Positions 44,325 to 54,224 of a DNA stretch of 64,000 bases are shown here, in pieces. This stretch comes from Neocallimastix lanati (nom. inval.) (lineage: Eukaryota > Neocallimastigomycota > Neocallimastigomycetes > Neocallimastigales > Neocallimastigaceae): NCBI GenBank assembly GCA_016946835.1, contig JACVTC010000094.1, forward strand, positions 170,001 to 234,000, in the 5' to 3' direction. Made by a program: the position numbers and the translations under genes. Position 1 is the stretch's first letter. The number at the start of each line of letters is the position of its first letter. Under the pieces are notes generated by a model. That model ran no database searches and was not told the DNA's origin. It was given only the letters and a program-made list of their open reading frames with translations.

Positions 44325-45397
44325 TCCTTTTTATTATTTATCTTTTCCTCTACAATCGCACTATTAGATTCACAATGTTCATTATCGTTGTAATCTGTAT
44401 TTAAAACGTTATCATAAATGTTTTAATAATTTTCTTCATATTTTGTTTCTTCTACATTGTTCGCATATGTACGTCCTTTTCTAGAATTGTATTTTCTATT
44501 TTTGTATGAATACTCTTTTCCTTTATTATTGTGTTTATATTTATTTAAGTTGTAATTTTTACCATTGTTAATGTGGCGTTTACTGCTACAATTTCTTGCA
44601 ATGTGCCCGAAACCGCCACAATTATAACATTTGAAATTTTTATTAATATTGTACGTATTATTTCTTTTGTTTATATAATTATGATTTACATTTTTATGTT
44701 TATTTTCTTCAGTGCTGCTAAACAAGGCATTAGTGTTATATTGATTATTTTTATATTCCTTTAAGAATTTTAACTTTGGAATTATTTTATTTAAATGCTT
44801 GCAGCGTCCTTCCCAATTATCGTGAGAGCTAATAATGTTGGTCGCATGTATGAGGTCATAAGGTAACGATTTATAAAGATAATTATATTTTGCTTCGTCA
44901 CTAACTTCATCATTTAAATCCTTGAGTTTATTAAAAATATTTATCATATTAGACAAAAACAATTCAAAATCTTCATTCTTGTTAAAGGACATTACTTCCA
45001 ATTCTTTTCTATAATTTATTTTCCTTTGCTCTTCACTTTCTAAGTAGGTAGATTCAATCAGCTTCCAAACTTGATGTGCTGATTTTGTTCTGAAATCTAT
45101 TTTAATCTTGATTGAGTCATCAAGATTAAGACTTATTATTCTTTTTGTCATTGCATCATTTTTTATTTGCTTTTTAGTCACTCCTTTTGCGTAGTACAGG
45201 TCCTTAGTGCACATAATTGGAATACATCCTTCTTCGTATTTGCTGTCTGATTTATGTATTATCTTAACGTTATCTTCGTAAATATAAGATTCTAATTCAT
45301 GGGTGACAAGTAACAGTTCCATATCAGAGGCCCAACAAGGATAATTCTTTTTACTCAATACTTTGACATTAGATGAAATTGTTAATGATTCACTCAT
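44318..45397 (-). pseudogene. Copia C Gag
   Basis: Start ATG 45397: MSESLTISSNVKVL, NYPCWASDMELLLVTHEL, SAHQVWKLIESTYLESEEQ, DFELFLSNMINIFNKLKDL, SDEAKYNYLYKSLP and knuckle CYNCGGFGHIARNC with a basic tail. A TAA at 44423-44425 interrupts the tail. The frame continues NIYDNVLNTDYND to a natural end GAT TTT TAA (44318-44326) that matches the copia B tail (SIDYNDDN). The last stop overlaps pol in -1. Pol motifs follow directly. Confidence 0.85.
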
Positions 45398-45564
45398 TTT
45401 GTTTTATTTTTATTTATTATTTTTTTTTAAAGACAACAAAATAAAATATGTAATTACTATATTGAATAATCAATAAATGATTTAATCGTTATTAAAAAAA
45501 TATTTCTGAATTTTAATATTAAAAACTCGTTATATAATATTATAAAACACTAGTAGAGTCAAAC

Positions 45565-45578
45565 TGAGACTCTTAATC
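45565..45578 (-). promoter_or_regulatory. Copia C primer-binding site (tRNA-Lys CUU anticodon arm)
   Basis: Minus strand GATTAAGAGTCTCA adjoining the 5' LTR; leader to gag about 167 bases. Confidence 0.85.
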
Positions 45579-45835
45579 TATTAAAAATATTTCTTTGAAA
45601 TTGAGATTTCGATCTCTACTTTTAATAATATCTTTATTTAATAAGGTTATTGTTTATAATTAATTGTATAATACAATTATATAAACATTATTTATTACAT
45701 TTAATATAACTATATTTGGTTGTTTATGTAAGTATATGATGTACGTTATATATGCGCCACGATATATTTACATAACAATACATGTTTAATTATTTAATAT
45801 ATTAATAATATTATATTCTAAGTTATTAAATAACT

Positions 45836-46041
45836 TGTTAGAATATGTGAATATGATGTTATAATATGTGAATATGAGATTAATGTAATAAAATGTAATG
45901 TAATATAAATAATGTATTAGCCATAATGTATTAATATAAAAGCATTTAATTTAGAATAATTAAGTGCTAGTAACTCTTTATCACAAAAATATATTAATAA
46001 AGTTGACATAATTATAAAACCTAAATTCTTAATTCTTAACA
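45836..46041 (+). repeat. 5' LTR of the TRIM
   Basis: Starts with two tandem copies of a ~21-bp block (TTAGAATATGTGAATATGAT, TTATAATATGTGAATATGAG). Ends AATTCTTAACA. Confidence 0.92.
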
Positions 46042-46055
46042 GATTAAGAGTCTCA
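46042..46055 (+). promoter_or_regulatory. TRIM primer-binding site
   Basis: GATTAAGAGTCTCA directly after the LTR, identical to the full-length copia elements in the window. Confidence 0.88.
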
Positions 46056-46919
46056 TCGACTCTTAGAAAGGATTCTTTGGAATAGAAATTCTTAGCCGAA
46101 TGTAATATTATGTCAAAGAAATAAATTGGAAACTAAAATTGTGATAAAAGTTGCTCATTATGTCAATCTTAGAAAAATAAATAAATTTGATTTTGAACAT
46201 TTGAAATGATCAAGATTACAAAAATTGAAGAAACGCGTAAAAATTTAATATAGTTGATAAAAGAGAATCCCCAAGTAGAATAAAAGTAAATTAAAGCTCT
46301 AAACATATTGAAACATTAAATAAATAGAGATAAACAAGCTTAAGCATATATTAGTATAAATTATATTTCCTCATACAATACTGAGACTCTTAATGAAAAT
46401 TATACTGAAAACATTAAAACATTAATTGATAATTAAATATCTTTTGAATATTATATAGCATATTTTATTAAAGAATAATTTATAAATACAATATTGATTC
46501 TTAAATGATGTAATACCCAAGAGGTTATCATACAATAAACAAATAGCGTAAATCCTAACGAGTAGCTATAAACATAATTAAATGGCGTAAAACCTAAAGA
46601 ATAGCCATAAATATAAACATTTATATAAAGATAGGATTGGTATAAAACCATAAGAGTATTCAACCTACAATAAACATTAAGTTTGAATTATATTAAAGGT
46701 TTAAACGTTTAACCATAAAAACGTAATAGTATTTAATAATATAAATTTTTGAATAAAATAAATAAAAAATATGCATTAAATGTTTAAAATTTCAATTAAG
46801 AAAAATTTATAAAAGAGAATAAAATTTTGTAAAAATTAAATTTTGGAATAATAGTAATTTGCACATATTCACCTATAAACCGAATTTTATCTTTTAGAAA
46901 AACTAGGTTTAGGGAGGAA
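46056..46919 (+). other. TRIM interior, non-coding
   Basis: No domain on either strand. At 46381-46393 the tRNA-sense string TGAGACTCTTAAT appears, inverted relative to the PBS. At about 46535-46620 two ~40-bp units repeat (AATAGCGTAAATCCTAACGA / AATGGCGTAAAACCTAAAGA). An antisense frame at 46451-46663 repeats YSLGFT because of these units; I do not regard it as a gene. Confidence 0.7.
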
Positions 46920-47125
46920 TGTTAGAATATGTGAATATGATGTTATAATATGTGAATATGAGATTAATGTAATAAAATGTAATGTAATATAAATAATGTA
47001 TTAGCCATAATGTATTAATATAAAAGCATTTAATTTAGAATAATTAAGTGCTAGTAACTCTTTATCACAAAAATATATTAATAAAGTTGACATAATTATA
47101 AAACCTAAATTCTTAATTCTTAACA
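46920..47125 (+). repeat. 3' LTR of the TRIM
   Basis: 206 bp, matching the 5' copy base for base as far as I can read, followed by the TSD TAACT. Confidence 0.92.
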
Positions 47126-47170
47126 TAACTAACTATAATATAGTATCATAATATTAAACTTTATTTCTAA

Positions 47171-47617
47171 TATTTGAAATTCATAATAAACTATTTAATT
47201 AATTAATTCTTTTAGAATAACTATTAAGTATTTAAAGTATTTAATATAAAAGTATAAAATAAAATATAAAATATTAAAATAAAATATTCATAAAATATTA
47301 ATAAAAATATAAATTTATTATAATTAATAAAATATTAAATATTAATATAAAAAATTATTAAAAATAATTAAAAATATAATAAAATAAAATATCAATATAA
47401 AAAATAATAAAAATAATAAAAAGAAATTATAAATTATTTCAATTTTAACATAACATAAAGTTTATGTAATAAATTTTATGTTTACATTAATTTTTATCTT
47501 CTTTCATAATTTTATGTCTTTACATAATTTTAATTTTATCACGTTATTTTCGATCACGTTTTATTTATGTCACGAATTTGCAAATGATTTATTAATTTAT
47601 TTTTATGTAATTATTAA
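47171..47617 (-). repeat. Gypsy G2-type LTR, outer part (right of copia C)
   Basis: Resumes at TATTTGAAATTCATAATAAA, which is also present at about 32537, and runs parallel to 21268-21715 up to ATTTATTTTTATGTAATTATTA. The last ~40-70 bp of the LTR (21716-21756) are absent. It repeats about 200 bp of the left flank of C. Confidence 0.75.
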
Positions 47618-48782
47618 AATATTAGGAATAGACAAACTATAATCCATCCATCAAGGATATTAATGATACTTACATAATTAATAAAATAAAATAATAAATA
47701 AAGTTGAATAATTGAGTGATATCCCGGTAAACACTAATCTATTGATATACAACTCAAAAGTTCGATGTACTTTTGTTGGGATTTATTTATTAAATTTATT
47801 AATTTATTATTTATTTATTAATTTAATTTTATATAGAAACTACATATATTTAAAAAGACTATTTAACAACTTTCTTATTCTTTTAATTACAAACTAACTT
47901 AACATAATATAACTTTTAATCTTAACTTTTACTTAACAACGACGACTACAGCCATTCTCTTAATTCAGAGAAATGCTTTATTTTTATGTTATTTAATTAT
48001 AACTAACTATTTAATTAATTGTTCTTGTGATTAGAATAAACTATTAATAATTATTATTTAAGGAAATATTTAATAACTATATAAATATAAATATAAAATA
48101 ATAAGAATATAATTAAAACATTGATTTATGCTATATAATTTATTATTAATTATAAATATAATTAATATATAGAAATCAAGCCACATATTGAAATTGTTGT
48201 AAAATCATTAGATTTAAATTTGATTTATGACATTAATTTATGTTTGAATAATAAAACTAATTTTATATTAATTAAGGTTTGAATATTTCATTTTATATCA
48301 CTATTGCTAATATATTAACAGTAAATTTTTGAGAAAATTATTTAAATTAATAATTTGGAATACATTTAAATTTATATTAAAAATTTGGAAAACATTTTTA
48401 TCCACAATAATTTACATTACATTACATTTAAATACGTATTCAAATTATTAAATATTTTACATATTATTACAGTCCAAGTGGTACAGAATTGAAGATTATT
48501 AAAAAAAAAAATAATATATTCTAATAATTAAAAATCTAATTTTTCACTAACAAAATAAATATTATTTTAACTATTCCAATATAGATAACTTAAATAAATA
48601 TTTTAATAAAATTTATCTCTAAATTAAAACTAAATTACCTAACATACTAAATATTTAAACTAACCAAAATTATTTTTATCCTTACTATAATAAAACACAA
48701 AAACAAAACTAATTAATTTAACTAGAGAACAATTTAATTTTATTTAATTATTTATTTAATTATTTATTAATACTAATATTAA
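47618..48782. other. AT-rich region between G2 LTR and G3 gag
   Basis: No coding frame of note, a few GC-richer spots (AACAACGACGACTACAGCC at about 47935). If G3's 5' LTR is the one at 16260, this is the inner part of its leader. The N-terminal ~100 codons of G3 gag are not found here. Confidence 0.45.
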
Positions 48783-49433
48783 ATATTTTACTATTTCATT
48801 CTCGAAAAATTAAAAGAAAAATATAAAAATAAATTTCCTTCCCTTGAAAAAATTATTTCAAGTCTTGAAAATTTTTACGGTATTAAAGAAGACCAAAATT
48901 TACTTCTTAAAGAACTTCGTGCAATGCGAATTAAAAGAAACGAAAAGATTAAAGACTTTAACATAAGATATAGAACTTTATATATTAAACTTGATAAAAA
49001 GAGAAGAAAGCGCATTGGTGTACTTGATTATATTGATTCTATTCAAAATAATTATGAAGCCTGGAAGAAATTATCCCTTAAAGATGATATAAGTATGGAT
49101 AAAGCTTTCAAAATTGCCGAGAAAGTAGATAGACTTTCTGTAAAGTACAATAACATTAATACCTATAATAATTCCCAACATAATCAAAACAATACTACTT
49201 CAAGATTTTATCCTAAAAGAAGAAATGAAACTTTCCAAACAAGTCAACCAAATAATGAACCGAAACTACAAGATATTATAGAAGAATCAACCCAGAAAAT
49301 GAGAAATTTATCCGTTAAAACTTGCTTCTTCTGTAAAGAAGAGGGTCATTACTCATACTATTGCCCTCAATTAAATAAGATTATGGAAAAAAATAAAAAA
49401 GAAATATATTCCAAAAAGTCTTTAAACTTCTAA
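48783..49433 (+). pseudogene. Gypsy G3 Gag, N-terminus missing
   Basis: Open from 48783: LEKLKEKYKNKFPSLEKIIS, LLLKELRAMRIKRNEKIKDF, NIRYRTLYIKL, VLDYIDSIQNNYEAWKKLSL and knuckle CFFCKEEGHYSYYC. The ATG at 48924 is internal. Compared with G2 Gag, about 100 N-terminal residues are absent and the upstream sequence is unrelated AT-rich DNA. Stop at 49431-49433; the next frame carries the linker. Confidence 0.82.
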
Positions 49434-49469
49434 ATGGGAGCAGAAGCACTCCCAATGACAAAAAAATAG

Positions 49470-50203
49470 CTTCATTAAATAATTTACAAAAGAATCTAAA
49501 TACCAAGCATACATCAATTGATAATAGTTCCTTTAATGAAGATTATGAAGAATCTGATTTTAGTGACACAACTGAAAGTGAGGATGATATCATTATAAAT
49601 GCTATAAAAAGAAAAATGAATGATAATAACAGCGAAAAAGAAGAAAATAATTCCAAGAAAGTACATAAAAGTTTAAAAGATAATCCAAGTCCCTTTGCAA
49701 CACCTGATTTAAGAAAGAAGAAAGAAAATGAACTTCATAATAAATCTAATAAAGTTTATAAAAATCAAATACTTCCTTCAATTTTAACTCAACCAAATAT
49801 TAACAAAGAAAAACAAAAAGAAAATGAATTAAGAAATATGACAAGAGTAAAAGAAAATAAAGAAGAAAACGACAATTATTCATCAGATGGAAAGGAAAAA
49901 GTTGAATCTGAAGATATACTTGCAATCTATAATGAAATAGAAGATATAGAAAGGAATAAAGATAATCAACAAAATGAAACTAATACGTTGGAAAAATTAA
50001 TTTCAACAAATACTAAAAAAACTAATAATGGAAATACTCAGTTAATAAAGAGGAATATCAAAATGATGAATAATAAAGAACCTTACAATATAATGGACGA
50101 TTTAAATAATCTAAAATCTAATATTACGATAGGTCAATTCTTGAATGCATGTCCGAAGATTCGTTCACAATTAAATCAAGGTTTAAAGTTGGAAAAATCT
50201 TAA
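49470..50203 (+). pseudogene. Gypsy G3 Gag-protease linker
   Basis: Charged low-complexity region in one frame (IDNSSFNEDYEESDFSDTTE, then SEDDIIINAIKRKM; NPSPFATPDLRKKKENEL), ending with ITIGQFLNACPKIRSQLNQG and a TAA at 50201. G4 has the same arrangement (NPVPIITPAIKKKI). The function of this spacer is not known; its conservation in two elements argues it is a true part of the polyprotein. Confidence 0.7.
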
Positions 50204-50647
50204 ATAATTGGAACTGTAGACAATGTGATAGTACGAACTTTATTAGTAAATTACTATGGTCATAGCTACATAAGTAAAAGTAATGAAGTAGCTGAAGAAG
50301 ACTTAGCAATGGTTAATACAAGTGTTGATGGAGTACTAAGAAAACTTTTAATTGATTCTTGTAGTAATCTTAGCATCGTTACTAAACAGTATTTTGATAA
50401 ATTACCTGGTGAATATGAAACAGTTGGAAAAAGTCGTGGAAGAATCCAACTAGCAACACAAGATGAAGAATACTCAGAAGGAATTGTTGTTCGATCACCA
50501 GTAAAAATTAATTATTGTGAATTTAATGCAGACTATAGAATTATTGAAAAAGAAGACTCTTTTTATGATATGTTAATAAACTTTAAAACTCAAATCGATC
50601 ATTGTTTATTTATTCATCCAACCTTAAACAGTTTATTCAGAAAGTGA
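50204..50647 (+). pseudogene. Gypsy G3 aspartic protease
   Basis: Same frame as the linker after the TAA. GTVDNVIVRTLLVNYYGHSY precedes KLLIDSCSNLSIVTKQYFD, the active-site loop with catalytic Asp codon at about 50354. The triad reads D-S-C in place of D-S/T-G. SPVKINYCEFNADYRII and YDMLINFKTQIDHCLF close the domain. Stop at 50645, then a shift into RT. The protease would cleave Gag-Pol during particle maturation. Confidence 0.75.
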
Positions 50648-50689
50648 ATACGAAGAAATAGCTAAAATAAATAATTAATATTATGATGA

Positions 50690-51565
50690 ATAAAGTATAA
50701 TCTGCACTATTAGAAAAGTTAAAGAAACGAATAATGAAAAGGAATTTATAAAGGAATTAACTCCAATGAAATTTATTGAAAGTGATGAACTTCTAAGTAC
50801 CTTAAATAAAGATTATAAAGAACAAATTATTAAAATACTCAAAGAAATGATTGACATATTTGCTACATCAACAGAAGAATTAACTCCTTCTAAACTTTCA
50901 CCACATAAGATTTGTTTAAAAGCTAATGCAAAGCCAGTAAAATTAAGAAGTAATAGGTTAACAAAATTAAAGTCAGATATATTAAAAGAAGAACTTACAA
51001 AGCTTATTAAGAAAGGATTAATAGAACCATCCTGTTCAGAATGGTCATCTCCAGTAGTACTTATTCTAAAACACAATGGAAAGTGGCGCTTGTGCATTGA
51101 CTAACGAAAAGTCAATGATATGACAGAGAAGGATTCTTATTCAGTTCCATATATAGATGAAATTTTTGATAGTCTTGGAGGAGCTAAAATATTTACAACT
51201 CTTGATTTATTTTCTGGTTTTCACCAAATTTTAATGGATGAAGAAAGCGTTGAAGTAACCACTTTCACTACTAAGTTTAGAAATTATCAATTTAAAGTTA
51301 TGCCTTTTAGACTTACTGGAGCTCCCTCAACCTTCCAAAGAAAAATGAATAAATTTTATTCCCTTTTATTGGTGAATTTGTTTACGTCTTTATTGATGAT
51401 GTTTTAATCTACTCCAAAAGTATCGAAGAACATTTAGTTCATATTAAACAAGTCTTAAAAGTATATAAAGAAAACAAGTTAAAAATTAATATTGAAAAGT
51501 GCCATTTTCTTCAAACTGAAGTTGATGTATTAGGTCACAAACTTACTACTAAAGGATTAAGTCCC
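50690..51565 (+). pseudogene. Gypsy G3 reverse transcriptase
   Basis: MIDIFATSTEELTPSKLSPH, IKKGLIEPSCSEWSSPVVLI, KWRLCID, TAA at 51102 (Tyr position), RKVNDMTEKDSYSVPYIDEI, FTTLDLFSGFHQILMD (first Asp), TTFTTKFRNYQF and FRLTGAPSTFQRKM. A shift at about 51355 then gives VYVFIDDVLIYSKS, where the active-site box is FIDD. The thumb ENKLKINIEKCHFL and LGHKLTTKGLSP follow. All RT blocks are present, broken by at least one stop and one shift. Confidence 0.82.
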
Positions 51566-52200
51566 ATGGAAAGCAAAATAACAGCTATTAAGAAGTGGGA
51601 AGCCTCTTCATCATTACATGAACTGAGATTATTCCTTGGAGCAGTAGGATATTATCGTGACTTTATTCCTACATATTCTCAAATCACTAATCCTTTATGT
51701 AAATTATTGAAAAAGAGCACTAAATATGTATGGAATAAAGAACAACAAGAAATTTTTGAACTTCTAAAAGAAAAATTAATTAATGCACCTATTACAAACC
51801 TTTTATTATTAGAACAGACGCCTCGTATAATGGAATTGGTGGTGTTCTCTTACAAAAAGAAGAAGAAACCGGAAAGGGACATCCTATACACTTTATAGGT
51901 AGAAGTCTGAAGAAAGCAGAAAAGAATTATGGTATCACAGATTTGGAAGGAACCGCTTTGTTTTACTGTATGACTAAATTTAAATCTTATATATTGAAGG
52001 AAACCCATTACCTAAACAACTATTTACACAGATCATAAACCATTAGTTGGTTTATTTAAGAAAAAAGAACCATTGAATGCAAGGTAAACAAGATGGTGTC
52101 TAACCGCTAGTATGCTTGGAATTAATATAAAATATGAATCCGGTAAAAAGAACGTTTTAGCTGATGCACTTTCAAGAATGAAAAGTAAGGAAGATCGAAA
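51566..52200 (+). pseudogene. Gypsy G3 RT tail and RNase H
   Basis: LRLFLGAVGYYRDFIPTYSQ and KSTKYVWNKEQQEIFELLK run to 51790; a shift gives RTDASYNGIGGVLLQ (first Asp), RSLKKAEKNYGITDLEGTAL (Glu) and, after another shift, YTDHKPLVGLFKKKEP (Asp), WCLTASMLGINIKYESGKKN and VLADALSRMKS. The order and spacing are those of Ty3 RNase H. The gene is broken in at least two places. Confidence 0.8.
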
Positions 52201-53403
52201 AGTCTTGTTAACTAAAATAACTAATGGAAATGACGAAGAATTATTATCCAAAGTAATAAAAGAATTTATCAACGAAAAGTTTACAGTTATTGACGGAGAA
52301 GATTATTTTATTGACAATGGAAATTATAGGAAATTAATAAAAGATGAAAATGAAAAATTTAAATTAATATGGAAAGCTCATAATATTGGCCACGAAGGAT
52401 ATTTTAAAACTTATCAAAGACTCAAGAAAAATTTTTACTAGAACAATATGATTAAAGATATTAGAAGAATTGTTAGTAATTGCGAAAAGTGCCAATTAAA
52501 CCGTCCGCAACCATATCCAGAACCAACTGAAAGCCATCCAACAAAAGTAGAAGGTCCATTCGTACACTTAGAATTAGATATTATAGGACCTTTGCCAAAA
52601 ACAAGAAATAACAAGCAATATATTATTGTTACAGTTGATTATTTCACTAAATGGGTTGAAGCGGAACCCACTGAGAATATAACTTCCTATGATGTAATTA
52701 AATTTTTAATTAACGTTTTTGCTAGACATAGTGTTCCCCAAGTTATTACTACTGATAATGGAGTCCAGTTCACCTCCGACATGACAAAAATCTTTCTTGA
52801 CCTTTATGATGTTTATGTAAAATTCATAGCTACCTATTACCCTGAATCAAATGGTCTCACTGAAAACCGAAATAAAGAAATTGGAAAATTGCTTCGTTTA
52901 TTAGGAAAGAAAAATCAAGATTGGGATGAAGTTCTGTTTCTGCTCTATGGGCTCTTAGAATAACTAAAAATACAACTACAGGTCATTCCAGTTTTGAACT
53001 AGTATATGGAAGAGAAGATCAACAGCCCTACGATATAGCCATAAGAATAATTGAAAACGCCGATAAATCTTACGACGAAATTCTCATGGAAAAATTTGTT
53101 CGACACTACCAATGGACAAGAGAATCATGCGAAAATGTAAAGAATGCCAACAAGTATTGGGCAACAAGAAGAGAAGAACAAATAAACATGAACAAAGGAA
53201 AAGAACTAAAAGTTGATGATCTAGTCTTAGTTAGAAACTTTAGCCGTACTTAGTTAGAACCTTACTATAACGGCCCATTCAAAATTTTAAAAATTCAATT
53301 CAACACAGCAACCCTAATCGATCAGAAGACTGGAAAGCAACTCGATAAGAATGTTCATTTTAAAAATTTAGTAAAATTTAACTCCGCTTACAGAGAAGCT
53401 TGA
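52112..53403 (+). pseudogene. Gypsy G3 integrase
   Basis: Zinc finger HNIGHEGYFKTYQRLKKNFY, TAG at 52439 (Trp position), then CEKCQLNRPQPYPEPTES and LELDIIGPLPK. Catalytic VDYFTKWVEAE, TTDNGVQFTSDM and NGLTENRNKEIG (D, D, E). A shift at about 52940 leads to LWALRITKN, SSFELVYGREDQQPYDI, KYWATRREEQ and LVLVRNFSRT, a TAG, then LEPYYNGPFKILKI (GPY/F module), ending at TGA 53401. Highly similar to G2 integrase. The segment between 53404 and the LTR has a short purine/GC tract (TCGGGGCATCT). Confidence 0.85.
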
Positions 53404-53421
53404 GTCTTCGTCGGGGCATCT

Positions 53422-54219
53422 TGATAAGAATGTACTAAATAATGCATTCTTAATTAAATTTACGATTTATTTCTAATATATTATGTGTACATTATTATTT
53501 TTGTACTTTAATAAATTTTTAAATTCAAAGATCAAAAATTAAATCAAAAATTATATTAAACTTTATATTTTATATTAAATCTTATATTAATAGTAATGTT
53601 TTTATATATTTAAAACTTATATTAGCAATATTAATAATAAATATTATTTCTTTTTTATTTTTATATTAATATTTAAAATCTGTATTAATAATATTTTTAT
53701 ATATTTATAATTAAAATTTATATATTATATTTTTAACTTTTATTATAAAATTTTATATCAAAATGTTTTATATTGAAAAATATTTTATTTTATTAAAAAC
53801 CTTTATATTAGAATAGTATTTTTATTTTTATTTGAATATTTTAACAGATTGTAATAATAATTATAGCCAATTAAATAAATTCTTATTAGTAATATTTTAG
53901 AAAAATTATTCTAAAAAAAAAATATTTTATTAATATTATAAATATATTTTATCTATATTGTTATAATTAAATTTTATATAATTAATTATAAAAATCAATT
54001 TAAATTTAATAATTTTAAAAAAATAAAATGGAATAATATAAAATTTAGTGGCAAAAACGACTTTTATGCCTTAAAAAAATGTATAAATAGTTGTAGATTT
54101 TGCTACCAAATTTTATAAAATCATCAATTAATAAAAAAAGAATTAATAAATAAAAATAAAATAAATAAAATAAAATCTTTGTATTATTGTTTTCTATTTA
54201 ATTTCTCATAACCTTAACA
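53422..54219 (+). repeat. 3' LTR of gypsy G3
   Basis: 798 bp, TGATAAGAATGTAC ... CCTTAACA, same length as 16260-17057 and mostly identical. TATAAATAG at 54082-54090. Followed directly by the RT of the opposite-strand gypsy G4. Confidence 0.88.
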
Positions 54220-54224
54220 TTATG

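Larger units (their letters stand above)
45836..47125 (+). mobile_element. Small non-autonomous LTR element (TRIM-like), 1,290 bp
   Basis: Two 206-bp LTRs (45836-46041, 46920-47125) that appear identical, with TGTTAG...TTAACA ends. The TSD is TAACT (45831-45835, 47126-47130). The PBS GATTAAGAGTCTCA (46042-46055) and a purine-rich GGTTTAGGGAGGAA before the 3' LTR are present. The 878-bp interior has no gag or pol. It uses the same PBS as the full copia elements, so it could be mobilised by their proteins. Size and structure fit TRIM elements. Identical LTRs mark it as a very recent insertion. Confidence 0.92.
32740..47172 (-). mobile_element. Ty1/copia element C, split by nested copia E and by a TRIM
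   Basis: The left half (32740-36365) carries the 3' LTR, RNase H, RT and linker. The right half (42723-47172) carries the linker start, integrase, protease, gag, PBS and 5' LTR. The halves join at the ATTAT duplication of copia E within the Asn-rich linker. With E and the small LTR element removed, C is about 6.8 kb with 299-bp LTRs at both ends. No 5-bp TSD is visible; instead about 200 bp of gypsy LTR are repeated on both sides. Lesions are several frameshifts and a W-to-stop in RT. Confidence 0.92.
45579..47172 (-). repeat. 5' LTR of copia C, interrupted by a TRIM
   Basis: 45579-45835 plus 47131-47172 gives 299 bp, the exact length of the 3' LTR 32740-33038. Differences seen include GTACGTTAT for GTACGTCAT and AATA for AACA at the outer end. 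The break carries the TAACT duplication of the inserted element. Confidence 0.92.
48783..54219 (+). mobile_element. Ty3/gypsy element G3 (gag 5'-truncated, 3' LTR present)
   Basis: Order gag, protease, RT, RNase H, integrase, then a 798-bp LTR: a Ty3/gypsy element on the plus strand. Gag begins abruptly at 48783 without its N-terminus. About nine stops or shifts are seen. Its 3' LTR matches 16260-17057, which has a PBS downstream, so the missing 5' part may lie on the far side of the G2 stack. Confidence 0.85.

Noticed and set aside
46381-46393. tRNA-Lys gene
   Set aside because: Only 13 bases of the anticodon arm are present; no D-arm, T-arm or acceptor stem around this or any of the six primer-binding sites.
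46451-46663. Minus-strand ORF with repeated YSLGFT in the TRIM
   Set aside because: The repetition comes from two ~40-bp DNA repeats; no start context, no relatives recognised, and it is antisense to the element.
42717-47172. Independent copia element distinct from the one at 32740-36365
   Set aside because: The two have complementary domains (gag-integrase versus RT-RNase H), one LTR each of equal length, and meet exactly at the ATTAT duplication of copia E, so they are halves of one element.
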